Shown here piece by piece: positions 9,897 to 21,480 of a stretch of DNA of 64,000 nt. The position numbers and the translations under genes were made by a program. This DNA is from Ceratothoa steindachneri. Taxonomy: Eukaryota; Arthropoda; Malacostraca; Isopoda; Cymothoidae. The stretch lies in NCBI GenBank assembly GCA_963969495.1, contig OZ018317.1, positions 219,730,997 through 219,794,996 on the forward strand, in the 5' to 3' direction. The stretch's first letter is position 1; each line of letters opens with the position of its first letter. Under the pieces are notes generated by a model. That model was not told where the DNA came from and did not search any database. It saw only the letters and a list, made by a program, of their open reading frames with translations.

Positions 9897-12800
9897 GCAT
9901 TCTCCATGCTTACCCTCCCAAGATATAAGGGTTTTGAAAAACCACCACCATGGGAATGGGACCAGGCAGGAGGATGCGCTATTTACACCCATCGTGATTG
10001 TCTCTGTCCTTCTCTCTGAATACTGTATCTGTGCAGCTGCACCTGGAAGGAGGTATACTGTTATTTCTGCGTACATTCAAATGTCAGCCGACTTCAATGC
10101 GGGGGACTTCCACGGCATTGTGGCACAGTTGCCAAGGCCCTTTCTCTTGCTCAGAGATCTGAATGGTAGACACCCCCTCTGGGGAGACTACTCGATTAAT
10201 CACCACAGTCAATTCCTTGCTGACCTGATCGATGAGCTGGAGATAGGTGTCCTAAATGTGGATGAGTTTAGTTATCACATCCCGCAAACCACTTCATTTT
10301 CCTGTCTCGATCTATCTTTGTGCTCTCCATTTGCACAGCCTGATTTTAGGTGGGGGGTGGTTGATGACCTCCATGGTATTGATCACTTTCAGATTAAAGT
10401 ATCATTTTCTGGGCCACTGCCGCCTGAGATCCCGCCCCGGTGGTGCTTGGTTGCAGTCACAGTGGTCTGCCTTTCAGGAAATGACCGATTTGTCTGTCTC
10501 AGTCGAGGAGTTTAGGTCAGTGGATGAGGACGTTGAGTTCTTCTCCGGCAACCTCATCGCCATGGGACTAACTACTATTCCTAGAACGTCTGGCCGTTTT
10601 TCACGCCAACCACTCCCGTGGTGGTCAACCGAGTGTGAGGCGGCCCTCAAACAAAGGCGCTATGCCTACATGAAATATAAGCGCCGCCCAAATGATTTCA
10701 CTGTTGGTGAATTTCATTGAACTAGGGATAGGTTCAGGTATGTCTCGAAGCACGCCCGCCGTGTTTTTGGTGGGCATAGGTGTCTTCACTTAAGGGGAAA
10801 GACCCCCTCTAGCAGAGGTGCAGAAGCGAGTCAAAAGGATTTTGGGCAAGTTCTTGCAGGACACCCCCTCGCCTGTTCTCAAAGAGAATTGGGGCCACAA
10901 TCTTGGACCCCGTGTCCGTGTTGAAGTCCTTCGCGACTGCTTTCTCTATCCAAGACACTTCTATGCCAGCATTCAATGCCTGTTGTGGTGTCACGAAAGG
11001 GCACCGACTAGACTTCACCTTAATAGGCGGAGAACCCTTCAATGACAGATTTACTTTGAGTGAGTTGCGTTCCGCTTTCGCTTCATGCACAGACACCACC
11101 CCTGTTCAAGACAATGTCCAGTATGCCATGCTTCGACACCTGGGTGAGCAAGGCATGTCCTTTCAGTTGGATTTGTTCAACAGGATCTAGGTAGAGGGTA
11201 TCCTCCCAGATTCCTGGCGAATTGCTATTGTGCTTGCTTTTCACAAACCGGGGAGAGATCACTCTATCCCGGCCTTTATCCACCCAATCTCTCCAACCTA
11301 CTTCATGTGCAAGTTGATGGAGAAATGGGTAAATGTTAGATTAGCTTTATATTCTGGATAGCGGAGGCCACCGTTCTTCCGCACAGTGCGCCTTCCACAA
11401 GTTCAAATCCACGTCAGATGCTCTGCTCCAACTGGAAAAGGCCATCTGCGAGGCCTTCCTTCGTAGACAGCACTACGTTATGGTGTTCTTCGATCTGGAG
11501 AAGGACTAAGATACTGCATGGCGATAAGGTATCATGGAAACTCCACATTATGGGGGTGAGGAGATGCCTCCCATTCTTTATATCTTAATTTTTGTGAGAT
11601 TGTCGATTCTGCGTATGGGTGGGGGGAGCCTTCTCTGGCCCATTGGAGCAGGAATATGGGGTCCTCCAGGGAAATCTCAGTGTCACATTCTTTGTCCTCA
11701 GCATCAACGGCATCTCCTCGGTGCTGCCTACATTCCATGTGGATGACCTTTCGATCTCTTTTGGCGCTGCCCAGATGCCAACTCCTGAGCGTCGACTCCA
11801 ACAGCCATTGAACCTCGTCTCTTGTCTCTTGCTATGCTGAAGTGTACTGGCTTGGTTTTTCCTTGGCTGAGACTAAGGTGGTGCACCTCTGCCACCATCC
11901 ATGGCTCCACCCTGACCTAGACTTGTTCCTAAATGTGGTTCGCCACGAAGCGGTGGACTTGCACAGTTTCCTTTGTCTTGTATTTGACTGACGCTTTACC
12001 TCGGAAGCTCATATTCACAGCCTTAGGGTCTCTTGTACCCACGCCATGGATATGCTTCGTTCCATGATGTTCAGTGCCTGGAACACTGATATGGCTACTG
12101 CCTTACTTTTTTATCTATCCTTTGTTCGTTCAAAGCTCAACTATGTATCCACCACACCGGCCGCTTGGCGACCGGTGCTTTCCGTACCTCCCCCTTTGAG
12201 AGCTTATTTGTTGATGCTGGGCAGATGCCACAGGCTATGCACTGTCCACAGTGCATTATTCCACTGTACACGTGAGCCCATTGCCAAGACCTCTCACTGC
12301 ATCTCGACGGTGCCTATACTGCCGAAAGACCCCAGTCATACCCTAAGCCCTTTGGGTTTAGGGCTAGAAAACTACTTCGACAGCTCGGTATTGCTCTCGG
12401 GCCAGTGGCACCTCAGGTTCTGCACAGGATGCCACCCTTGATGGTACCACCTTTGACTATTCGTTGCCACTCTTCTGCTTCCAAAGATTCTACAGCGCTG
12501 GGAGTATTGCATTCTGTCTTTTTGGAGCACACTTTATGATATGCTGGAACCTTGCCGGTGTATACGGATGTAAGCGTGGCTCTCCCAGGCACTGGGTCTG
12601 TCTTCATGGCTGAGCTGGTGCAATACACCACTCAGTACGGGAGATAAAGCGATATGCCTGGTTCGGAGACTGGATTGTGATTTATAGCGACTCACAAAGC
12701 GCCCTGAGTGCTCTCAGGGCATAGGAATCTCTGCATCCCCCAGTTCGCAATATCCGTGATGCCACGGTTTTTGCAAGCCCGGGTGGGGGACTTTGATTTT

Positions 12801-13449
12801 GTCTTCCCCTGGTGATGGTGCTTTTTGTGGGTGGGTTTTGACGGAGGCGGATGACCTTTGATAGGCCCTTGTGGCTTTTGTCATCCGTGTAATTATGTTT
12901 TTTGTTATGTGATGTCAAGATTATCTTCTGCTGGGTTCCTGGACATATAGGAATTGTGGGGAATGAGGGCGCCAAAGAATCTGCGAGGACAGCGTGACCG
13001 GACCAGCGTTTCGCCCTTCCTCACACTGATTACATGGCAGGAATATGAGTAGCTCAGAGCAGCTGCTTGGCAAAGATGGTGAAGGGAAATGGAACTTAAA
13101 GTTATGTTCCATTGCACCTCAACTGTTCCCATGAACCCACCCCCTAATGCCGCGAAGGCTTCAGGTTGCTTTCTGTCGTCTCCAAATTGGACACATTTGC
13201 AGGACACTCTACCATTTGATGGAACGCTCACCTGTTCCCTACTGTGAAGACTGCATTGTCTTCCAGACTGTTCGGCACATTCTTGTTGAATGTCCCAGTC
13301 TGGGCGATCTCCGCGCACGTTACCTGTCCCAGATCCGGGATGGGCAGGGTTGCTACCACCTGTCCCTTGTATTCAGGACAGATTTGTGCACACCGACCCG
13401 TGGACTTTTAGACTTTTTGGAGGAGGCCAGCCTTCTCCCCTCTATTTAA
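9897..13449 (+). pseudogene. LINE-A ORF2 (copy E), many stops and frameshifts
   Basis: The endonuclease begins late (YKGFEKPPP, 9927) and keeps the IISAYI-type VISAYIQMS (10,060), RDLNGRHPLWGDYS (10,150), SCLDLSLCS (10,300) and IDHFQI (10,380). A linker with PWWSTECEAALKQRRYAYMK (10,617) leads into the reverse transcriptase: PDSWRIAIVLAFHKPGRD (11,210), a broken DLEK motif (11,490) and VDDLSISFGAAQ (11,740). RNase H (12,550-12,980) lost part of its first acidic motif to a deletion after YTD at about 12,570, and it is split by a 127-bp insertion. The C-terminus (13,147-13,449) keeps CEDC...HILVECP. In life the enzyme nicks a chromosome and copies the element RNA there; this copy cannot. Confidence 0.85.
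12784..12910. repeat. 127-bp insertion with internal foldback inside RNase H
   Basis: The other copies read straight from GAGCCGGG to GATGTCGAGATT. Here 127 bp intervene, containing CGGATGAC (12,848-12,855) and its inverse GTCATCCG (12,880-12,887). No clear target duplication is visible. It may be a small non-autonomous element. Confidence 0.6.
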
Positions 13450-13720
13450 ATAGTTGGGGGTTTTTTGTCATTTTTTCTTATTTTAGTAGGTCATATGTTC
13501 CTGTGCTAGGGGGAGGTGGACCTCCCCCCCAATACCTGAGCTTGCTTCCTGCTTATTACCTTTTTCTTTGTTTTATTTTATTGTTTTTATTTTGTTTTTT
13601 AAGCATCCTCTTTTAAAGATGCCTAATTTTCTGCAATGTTGAATATGGCAACTAATGCCCAAGTAGGCAGTGGGCAGATGAGCTCTTTAAAATTTTGTAA
13701 AAAATAATTAAAAAAATAGT

Positions 13721-14031
13721 CAGACTGTTTGGCACATTCTCGTTGAATGTCCCAGTCTAGGTGGTCTTCGCTCACTTTACCTGCCTCAGTATCAGGATGA
13801 ATGGTGTCACTTTTGCTTGTCCCTTGTACTTCTGATGAGTTCATGTACACAGACTTGTGGACTATCTGACTTTTTGAAGAAGATTGTCCTCCTCTATTTT
13901 GACTTTGTTCCTGTGCTGTTGTATTTTTTCTTTCTACAAATTTTAGAATAACCTAGTACTAGGTTAAAATTTGAATTACGGCAACTTATTCCCTTGAAGG
14001 CAGTTGCCAGTTGGGTTAATAAAAAAAAAAA
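13721..14031 (+). mobile_element. LINE-A copy F, 5'-truncated 3' end
   Basis: It starts inside the ORF2 C-terminus (CAGACTGTTTGGCACATTCT) directly after the tail of copy E. It continues through the 3' UTR and both hairpins to an A-tail at 14,021-14,031. It is about 310 bp long and in the same orientation as copies E and G, forming a head-to-tail pile. Confidence 0.85.
13950..14008 (+). other. LINE-A terminal hairpins with paired substitutions (copy F)
   Basis: Hairpin 1 is AACCTA-GTAC-TAGGTT (13,950-13,965) where copies at 36,354 and 43,812 have AGCCTA...TAGGCT. Hairpin 2 is GGCAAC...GTTGCC (13,980-13,985 with 14,003-14,008) where copy 1 has GGCGAC...GTCGCC. In each stem one base pair has changed on both sides, keeping pairing. 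Confidence 0.75.
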
Positions 14032-14034
14032 TTA

Positions 14035-15670
14035 TCTTGCTTCATGCATGGGCTCCACTCCTGGTCTCGACCTCTCAACCTCTTTTGGTGCACCCAAAAT
14101 GCTACCTCTTGAGAGTCGACTTCATAAACATTGAACCGCTTTTCTTACTATGCCAAAGTGCACATGTATTGGTTTTCCTAAGCCAAGACTAAGGTTGTCT
14201 ACTTATGTCACCATCCATGGCTCCATCATATTTGGTCTTGTCCTATACAAGGTATGCTTGGAACGAGTAGATTTACACTGTTTCCTTTGTCTTTGTTTCA
14301 CTTTTGCCTCAGGGTCTTTTCTACCGCTGCTCTCTTGACATTCTTTGTTCTGTGATATTCAGCAGTTGGGGGAGGGCGGTTGCTGATGAAGCTACCACTT
14401 TGTTTTATCTTTCCTTTTTTCCATCAAATTTTGAATACTGATATGGGTGTTTACACATCAGCAGCAACCAAGCATGAATTGCCGAAGGTAGATGCAATCC
14501 ACCATACTGTTCTCCATCTGGTGACTGGTGCCTTTCTACTGGTGTCTATCTAAAACCTGCTTATTGATGATGGTGAGATGCCACTTGCTTTGCGTCATTC
14601 ACTTCACTATGCACTTGTAAGCGTGGGCCTGTTGTCTCTCTGTCGCCAACCGCTCTCATTGCATTTGTTGCTAATCTAGATGGTGCATATGCTGTTGAAA
14701 GACACCAGTTATACCCTCAACCCTTTGGGATTATGGCTGGAAAAAGAAAACTTCAAACGCTTGTTGTATCTCTCATGCTGCAGCTCCTCTGGTTCTGCCC
14801 GGGACACCAATCTGGAGGGTACCGTCTTTGACTTTGTTGCCATGCCTCAGCTTCCAGAGCACCATTAGCATTGTGTTCAGCCTTTTTGGGCGCACACTTT
14901 GTGTCACTATGTGTACACAGATGGCTTTAAGTCTGAAGAAGGGGTTGTCAATGATGCGGTATCCCACTCTAAATTCTGGTTCAGACGTTGGATTGTGATG
15001 TATGTTCACTGTCAGAGCGCTCTAAGTGCTCTTTGCACATTCAAATCGCCACCACAGTTGTTACTATTGGGGTGGATTTTACGCTTATCTTCTGCTGTGT
15101 TCCTGGACATGTTGAGATGGCAAGGTGACCAGACCAATATTTCGCTCTTTCTCATACTGACTTCAAGACAGGAATCAGATCAGCCCTCCAGGCTATCTGG
15201 GAAAGATGTGAGATGGCTGACAGGAACCTAGAGGCATATGCCATCGCCCTGCAACTGCTCCCCCGGACATATTACCCAAGGCCTCAGAGGTATCTGGTTG
15301 CTTTCTGTCATCTTTGAGTTGGGTACACTCGCGAGAGGAACCGCCATTTAATGCAGCACTCGCCTGCACCTTACTTTAATTGGTACATTCTTATTTAATC
15401 TGCCAGTTTTGGGGATCTTCACGCATGCTACCTATCCCAGTACTGACATGACCAGGGTCACTATTGCATTTCCTCTGTGCCTTGGACATCTTCACATTCC
15501 GTTAGACTAATGGACTTACTGGAAGAGGGTTTGAATCTTTATATTGTTGGGCATGTGCTCCCATACCAAATATAGCAGCGCCTCCCCCTAATGCTAGAGT
15601 GTGCCAACTCCTCCTTCCTCTTGCATTTTTTCCATGTTGTTGTTTGGTTTTCTTTCATTTGTCCCTTCGC
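14035..15670 (+). mobile_element. LINE-A copy G, old and degenerate
   Basis: It begins just upstream of the reverse transcriptase active site region (DLSTSF, about 14,070) right after the A-tail of copy F. It then covers the end of the polymerase, remnants of RNase H (YTDGFKSEEG, 14,913) and the C-terminal domain. Similarity fades near 15,670 with no hairpins or A-tail. It is more divergent than E and F. It ends about 140 bp before the zinc-finger exon, so the pile E-F-G occupies the upstream intron of that gene. Confidence 0.75.
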
Positions 15671-15787
15671 ATTAGTTAATGGATACCAAACCCCAATTTT
15701 ATTCTGTTTATGGGGATATTTCTGAGTTTGTCTGTGTGACTGGCAATAGCAAAAGGGGAAGGATAAGAATGTAATTTTACTAATTTA

Positions 15788-15808
15788 TCTATTTTTTTTT
15801 TGTTATAG
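15788..15808 (+). other. Predicted 3' splice site of the zinc-finger exon
   Basis: A pyrimidine tract ending in TGTTATAG (AG at 15,807-15,808) immediately precedes the open frame. The frame has no ATG at its beginning, and the first bases CA would complete a split codon, so an upstream exon must supply the start. Confidence 0.65.
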
Positions 15809-16803
15809 CACAAGAGTTGAGTCATCACCTGGTTGAGAGTTCTGTGGAAAGTCCTTTGAAAAGGGAGCTTGATATTCCAGCTCAAAGCAGTAATCTGGAG
15901 AAACCGTTAAAAAATTATTCAAGAGGAAAGCCCTTTATATGTCCTGTTTGTTCCTATAATGCACCAGATAAAAGCAAACTCCAAAGACACTTACGAACTC
16001 ATAGTGGAGAACGACCATTTAAATGTGATTATTGCTCTTATGCAGCTGCTGAAAAAACTAATCTGCAAAAACATTTAAGAATTCACATTGGGGCAAAGAT
16101 TTTTAAATGTCATACCTGTTCTTATGCTGCTTGTGTGAAAAGTTTACTACTAAAGCATTTGAGAGTTCACAGTTTAGACAACCCTTTCAGGTGCAGTAGT
16201 TGCTCTTATGTTGCAATAAAAAAAAGTGCATATGAAAGACATTTGAGGATTCATAGTGGGGAAAAACCATATAAGTGTAATTTATGTACATATGCAACAG
16301 CAGAAAAATCTAACCTTAAAAAGCATTCTGGCTGTCATAGTGGAGAAAGACATTTTCGATGTCACAGTTGTACTTATACTACCTATGAGAAAAGTTTACT
16401 TCATAAACATCTCAAAGTCCATAGTGGTGATAGGCCCTTCAAGTGTCCACAGTGCTCTTTTTCCGCCATAGATAGAAGTAAACTTGAGAGGCATTTGAAA
16501 GTTCACAGTGGAGAGAAGCCATTTAAATGTCACCAGTGTTCTTATGCTGCAGCTGACAAGAGAGCACTGAATAGACATTTCAAAATCCATAGTGGTATAA
16601 AGCCTTTTGTATGTGACCTTTGTCTTTATGCTACCTCTGATAAATGTAGGCTTCAAAGACATATGAAAGTACATAGTGGAGAGAAACCATTCAGGTGTGA
16701 TTTCTGTCCCTATGCTGCAGCAGAAAAGTCAAATCTTCAAAGGCATTCCAAAACTCACACTGATGAAAGTATTCAGCAGCAAGAGATGAGGATACAAATA
16801 TAA
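15809..16803 (+). CDS. Terminal exon of a C2H2 zinc-finger protein (10 fingers)
   Basis: The frame is open for about 330 codons to TAA at 16,801-16,803. After about 45 residues of acidic and basic leader come ten consecutive fingers, each C-X2-C-X12-H-X3-H, joined by short SGE(K/R)PF-type linkers. The first is CPVCSYNA (15,940) and the last CDFCPYAA (16,697). Most fingers read CxxCSYAA: a tyrosine follows the second cysteine and alanine replaces the usual core phenylalanine. Such poly-finger proteins bind DNA in the nucleus as transcription regulators; target and partner are unknown. All twenty cysteines and twenty histidines appear intact, so this is a working coding exon, unlike everything around it. 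The 5' exons are not recognisable in the window. No AATAAA is visible in the first 400 bp downstream. Confidence 0.88.
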
Positions 16804-18219
16804 TATTATTTTTACACTCATCTAGAAGACAATTGGTTTGTACTTTAAATTCTTTTGTTTGTTTATTAATTGAAGGTATTATTATGGGGAAACATAATGA
16901 TCCTCAATTTTTCTCTCTACTGTATATTACTGATAATATTGTTTCAATTGCAAGTGCCTTGTGTTTTCAATTCCCTAAGTGATTAATAATGAAAAATAGC
17001 CACATAATCTCTGAGTATCAACTACACTGCCATAATTTATTAATGTTTATTATTTAGAGTTAGGTAGATAAGATAAGCAGATTTGTACAAATACAACATA
17101 CCACAGTAGTAAGGAAAACTGCAATGTACGCAGTGATGGTCTGCAGTTAGTATAGCCACCTTCACACTGCATCGGGCTGTTAGATTAGTCTATTGGATAT
17201 ACTCACCTGCTTGGTGTGGATGAAGAGTGTCCCCCAGATATGCCGATGCAGTGTGAAGGTGACGACTCATTACTCTACTAACTGCATACCATGATAGCAA
17301 CATGAACTGAATTATTTTTTTGTGCTTTTTTTTTTACATGGGTTTTCTATAAAGTTTTCAAGTTCACCTCTCTTTGCCTTAGCATACAAAGTATGATATT
17401 TCTGAAACTTCATCTCTCATTCTGTCAGATTAACTTTTCTGGTTGGTTCACTCCATACTGTCAGGTCCTGCCAGGTATCTTACTCTATTATCATTAAAAT
17501 TTGGCACATCATTTTTAATATATTTTCTCTTAAGCCATATTTATTTCCACTTATTGCTACCATACATTTGAATATTAGTTGATATAGCACTAGTTCATAT
17601 TTGGATTTGATATCCTTTCTAATTATTCCATAAAACATTTCATGCTATAACATCTTTTTATGTGTTCCCATTCTTGTGTAGTCAGGTTCCAGGCTCCATT
17701 ATTTTATTGTATAGTTTTACATTTTTGCTCCTAGTTTGTGAAATTATTTTATTTTTTTATGTCGGTGTTCTCTCTTTAGTATCACTTTTGAGAAAATTAT
17801 ACAAGCTTTATCTTGTAGTACTTTGTGTTCGTTCTAATTCTTGTCAAAGCCTATGAGTATCTTTAGTTAAAATTAAGTTATATGCATACTTATATATTTA
17901 AATTATATACTTATAAGGAAGAATGGGTTTTGGAACAATTTACAAAGTGGAGAAAGGTTGTGAAGGGAATGTTAGATAGGTTGGGTCTTGACCTTTTGAG
18001 TTGAGCATTCTGGGGTATCAGCTAGATCTTTATACAATGTCTACAAATTAGTAAATGCAGGTGATTATTTTAATTCATGATATTCTAGTTAGGGGCATGC
18101 CAAATATCACTATCCTGCGTGATAACAAGTATTATATGGTATCTGGTATCCAGCCAGATAAGATGCCAACATCATCAGCATTGAGCTGGATATGTATATG
18201 TGTGTATGTATATATATAT
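16804..18219. other. Downstream/3' UTR region of the zinc-finger gene, no further gene
   Basis: A/T-rich sequence. Part may be the 3' UTR of the zinc-finger gene. Apart from the foldback at 17,143-17,285 I recognise nothing. Confidence 0.5.
17143..17285. repeat. MITE-like foldback
   Basis: An inner perfect 19-bp inverted repeat (17,157-17,175 with 17,243-17,261) is flanked by an outer 10-bp one: GCAGTTAGTA (17,143-17,152) and TACTAACTGC (17,276-17,285). The unit is about 143 bp, non-coding and flanked by A/T-rich DNA, as expected for a small non-autonomous DNA transposon. No clear target duplication was found. Confidence 0.65.
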
Positions 18220-19773
18220 AGTAGGTACAATAAATATCCCATACCTGGTCAAAAGTTTATTTACCATAGTTACCCAACAGCAAAGTAATTGAAAATTGAA
18301 CATCTTATGTATTTTGTATATTGAATACAAATTTGGTATTAGAATACACAAATAGTAAAGCATTGATATTATATCAACAAAATTGTTAGATTATCGCCTC
18401 AAAAAGTATCACACATCCACAAAATTAGTTTTAAAGTGATAATAAATAGTTCTTGAACATTCCAGAGTGGTTTATGTGACAGGAATGCTGTAGAACTTTC
18501 TAGAAAAATAATCTACTTCATCCATGTTAAACAGCAGACCTCAGTCAATGTCTGAGAGCTGCATGAGGAGGTCATCGTTCAACACTCTAATTCTAATAAG
18601 GAGCAGAGAACTAATTGTTCAGTTACATAGAAGTGGTTTGGGCTATAGAAAAATTTCATCTATGCTAAAAATTTCAATCTCAACCATTGGTGACACGATT
18701 CGCCGGTTCACGTCATATCAGCCCACTGCAAGTCTACCACATTCAGGGTGTCCATCTAAAATTTCAAACTGTGAGGCTAAACATATAGTCTGTAAAGTAA
18801 AGAAGAATCCTCAAGTGATTTGATCTAAACTTCAGAAGAATTGGAAGCAGCGGGGACAAATGTATGCAAAAAGACAATTGGAGCAGTTCTTAGGAACTAG
18901 GGATTCCATTCTCGCACACCAAGAATGACACCTTTGTTGAAACCAATTCATATCAGAAATCATCTGAATTTTGCCAAGGAATATTTAAGAAGCCTGTAAG
19001 TTTGGGGGACACTGTACTATGTTCTGATGAGACAAAGATTGAGTTATTTGGGTGGACTAGTGTTAGTCACTTTTGTAGGCAGAAAAACTCAGCGCATGAT
19101 CCTAAAAATACAATCCCAACAGTAAAGTTTGGATGAGGCAGCATAATGGTATGGGGCTGCTTCTCCTCTGCAGGTCTTGGAAGACTCCATATTATTGAAG
19201 GGAAAATGAATGCTCAAATGTATCACAGGATTTTAGATGATAATCACTTACAGTCTGCTGATGACTTGAAGCTGCCAAGAGGATGGACATTCTAGCAGGA
19301 CAATGGTCCAAAACATACAGCCAAGGGCACTGCAGCGTAGCTTCAGCAAAAGAAAATAAAGGTTATGGGATGGCCAAGTCAGTCACCAAACCTAAATCCT
19401 ATCGAGAACCTGTGGCGAGAATTAAAACTAAAGATTCAGAAAAGGGACCTAAGAAATCTATCAGATTTAAGAAGATACTAACAAATATTTGTAAGAACCT
19501 CATAAATAAATATCCCAAACATTGGAAGCTGTACTAGCGACAAAAGGTCATATCACCAAATACTAACTGGTTTTTATAGATGTATCGGATACTTTTTGAA
19601 ATGTTCGTTTGATATTTTTGCCGTAATCATAGTAATGTTTTACTATTTTTGCATTATGATACCAATTTGTATTCAACGTACAAAGTACATAAGATGTTCA
19701 ATTTTCAATTACTTTGCTGTTGCGTAACTCTGGTAAATAAACTTTTGACCATGTATTGGATATTTATTGCACC

Positions 19774-19778
<5 letters not shown>
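18220..19778 (+). mobile_element. Tc1/mariner-like transposon with long inverted repeats
   Basis: Inverted terminal repeats of about 140 bp face each other (18,220 to about 18,365, and about 19,640 to 19,778). Both start AGT(A/T)GGT(A/G)CAATAAATATC and stay alignable with few differences, for example CAACAGCAAAGTAATTGAAA on the left against its inverse on the right. Both ends abut TA runs, as expected for insertion at TA. The 1.56-kb length is typical of the family. Confidence 0.88.
18530..19537 (+). pseudogene. Tc1-like transposase, DD34E, inactivated
   Basis: The first part (18,530-18,822) is open. It carries paired helix-turn-helix DNA-binding motifs (SRELIVQLHRSGLGYRKISS; STIGDTIRRF) and ends in TGA. 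The catalytic region is recognisable beyond it: SDETKIELFG (first Asp codon 19,026-19,028), QDNGPKHTAKG preceded by TAG (second Asp 19,299-19,301) and NPIENLW (Glu 19,404-19,406). The second Asp and the Glu are separated by 34 residues, which defines DD34E. Stops and frameshifts between these blocks make the copy non-functional. The enzyme would cut and paste DNA between its inverted repeats. Confidence 0.85.

Positions 19779-19842
<64 letters not shown>
19777..19842. repeat. (TA)n microsatellite at transposon end
   Basis: About 33 uninterrupted TA units directly follow the right inverted repeat of the Tc1-like element. A shorter TA run (18,209-18,220) abuts its left end. Confidence 0.97.
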
Positions 19843-19845
<3 letters not shown>

Positions 19846-19847
<2 letters not shown>

Positions 19848-20860
19848 GCAATGAGCAGACTTAAATCCAATATATTAAATTCTTTATTAAGGTTGAATAG
19901 TGCAATGTTTCGACCTTACAGCGATCTTCTGGTTCTAGAATATACATTTAGATATACATAATAGGTTTATGCGTTAAACACAAATTATAATTAAAAATAC
20001 AGGGGAGTTAAATTACTGTGATTTATTGAAAAAGGTTATAGTAAAATTGTACGGACAAAAAAAACAAAAAACAAAAAGAATCAAATGAGAAACATACCTT
20101 GTATCTTTGATATCCAGAAGTATATCGTCTGGTAGAGTATTGATAGGAAATAAAACCGTTTTGATTGTAATGTTCATTTATAGGATGTTTAATGCAATAG
20201 AAAAGTAATCAGAATTGAGTGAGGGAGATAGTATTTTGATATGAATAGATTTGGAGATATGTAGAGACAGGGGGGTTAGAGTTGGAGTCCAAAATCTTAA
20301 AGTGATTCAGAGATGGAATTGTTTAGCATTTAATTCAGGGATCTCTTATAGAAGAATCGTCTGTTTTATTACCGAATTCCCCTGTTCTAAGGCTAGTGCC
20401 CATGTGGGAGGAGAAATGGACCTGAAGGGTACGTAGAGTGCTTCCGACATATTTTCCAAAGGTACACTTTGGACAAAAGTAAATATAAACTAGACTACTT
20501 TGTAACTCTCTAGGAGTTTGATCTTTAATTTTAAAAAAGTCCATGATTATGTGTTTGTTGGAAAAAAAAACAATTAAAGTTAGTTTACTTGAAAATTTTT
20601 GAGTTTAGAAATACCTTTTCTGAAGGTTTGATTCAGAAAACCCATTTCATAAACAAGAAATTTAACTTCTTTTTGTGCAGTAATTTCCGGAAATTGAGGC
20701 TAATATATGCTATTTAAAAATTGTCCTATTAATTTTTCAATTAAGAATCATGGAAAGCTGTTTTTTATTAAGAGTGACTTAAAGTTCTGGAACACATGGT
20801 GGATTTAAAGGAAGGATGAGCAAAGGTGAAAGCCCCTATGTACAAGGGTCTTAATGGTAG
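19846..20860 (-). mobile_element. Penelope-like retroelement fragment 1
   Basis: On the minus strand this holds the C-terminal part of a Penelope-like polyprotein (about 20,860-20,170) and its 3' UTR down to 19,846. The UTR contains a GAACCAGAAGATC...CGAAACATTG block (19,905-19,937) matching in position the ribozyme-like motif of the copy at 44.7 kb, though degenerate. It lies right of the TA microsatellite that ends the Tc1-like element. Confidence 0.75.
20170..20544 (-). pseudogene. Penelope-like GIY-YIG endonuclease domain, frameshifted
   Basis: PRELQSSLVYIYFCPKCTF followed by GKYVGSTLRTLQVHFSSHMG is the start of a GIY-YIG endonuclease as found at the C-terminus of Penelope-like polymerases. 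Cys residues precede the YVGST strand. After the stop at 20,335 the domain can be followed in other frames (HFKILDSNS; ISKSIHIKILSPSLNS) to about 20,170. The enzyme would nick target DNA. The copy is truncated at its 5' side and has at least two frame breaks. Confidence 0.8.
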
Positions 20861-21480
20861 AAATCTTATATTAGAAATTGCAGAAACTATAAAAGTTAAT
20901 ACCATATCTGTAGATGTTGCTTTGTTATAGATTGATGTCAAGATATATATATATCAAGTGAAGTTGGTTCTTTCTTGAGGGTGTTGACCAAATAAGTTCG
21001 TATTTGTATTTTTATCAACAACTTGATGACAGAAAACTTATTTTTGAATTTCCTATTTAATGATGAATGGCTGGAGCTTGCTGAATCTTATCCACTGAGG
21101 TGGGTGGATGAATTCACAACGATGAAGACAAAGTAATGTGAATGACTGTGTTAATAATGTGTATCTATGTTCTTTTATATGTGTAGTGAAGGTGGGTGTG
21201 ACCAAATGAGGTTTTGGGGGAAAGGAGTATGGTTTGAAGTAAATGTTTGTTCAAGAGAGAGATATAGAGAGCGGAGATCGTGTATCAAAGGAACCTGACA
21301 TATAGTCAAGGGAAAAGATAACAAAAATTGAAAAGCAGAAATTTTGGTGTTACAAGCCAGGGCCAATAAATAATGGTTGAAGAGGAGTTGAATGAACAAA
21401 GAGAGCTCACATAGTAGCTAGGCAATACTTAAGTATAGGAGTACATGATTGTATGCAACTTTTTATACATGGATATATTA
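20861..21480. other. No gene recognised
   Basis: A/T-rich sequence, possibly including unrecognisable older parts of the neighbouring Penelope-like element. No motif supported. Confidence 0.4.

Larger units (their letters stand above)
9673..13720 (+). mobile_element. LINE-A copy E, near-complete 3' part with deletions
   Basis: It begins with short pieces of ORF1 (9673-9780). A deletion then joins CTCCAT to CTTCCGGGGTTCC at about 9781; in copy D these lie roughly 700 bp apart and share CCAT. The endonuclease, reverse transcriptase, RNase H, C-terminus and 3' UTR follow, ending in an A-rich tail at about 13,690-13,720. The terminal hairpin is at 13,647-13,676 with its inner TGCC/GGCA stem kept. 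The next copy starts immediately after the tail. Confidence 0.87.

Noticed and set aside
16396..16674. Minus-strand frame across the zinc-finger exon
   Set aside because: Shadow of the finger repeats on the opposite strand. The sense frame has all zinc ligands.
19649..19961. Open frames full of Ile-Tyr repeats
   Set aside because: They are translations of the TA microsatellite. The same holds at 25,562-25,768 and 44,442-44,681.
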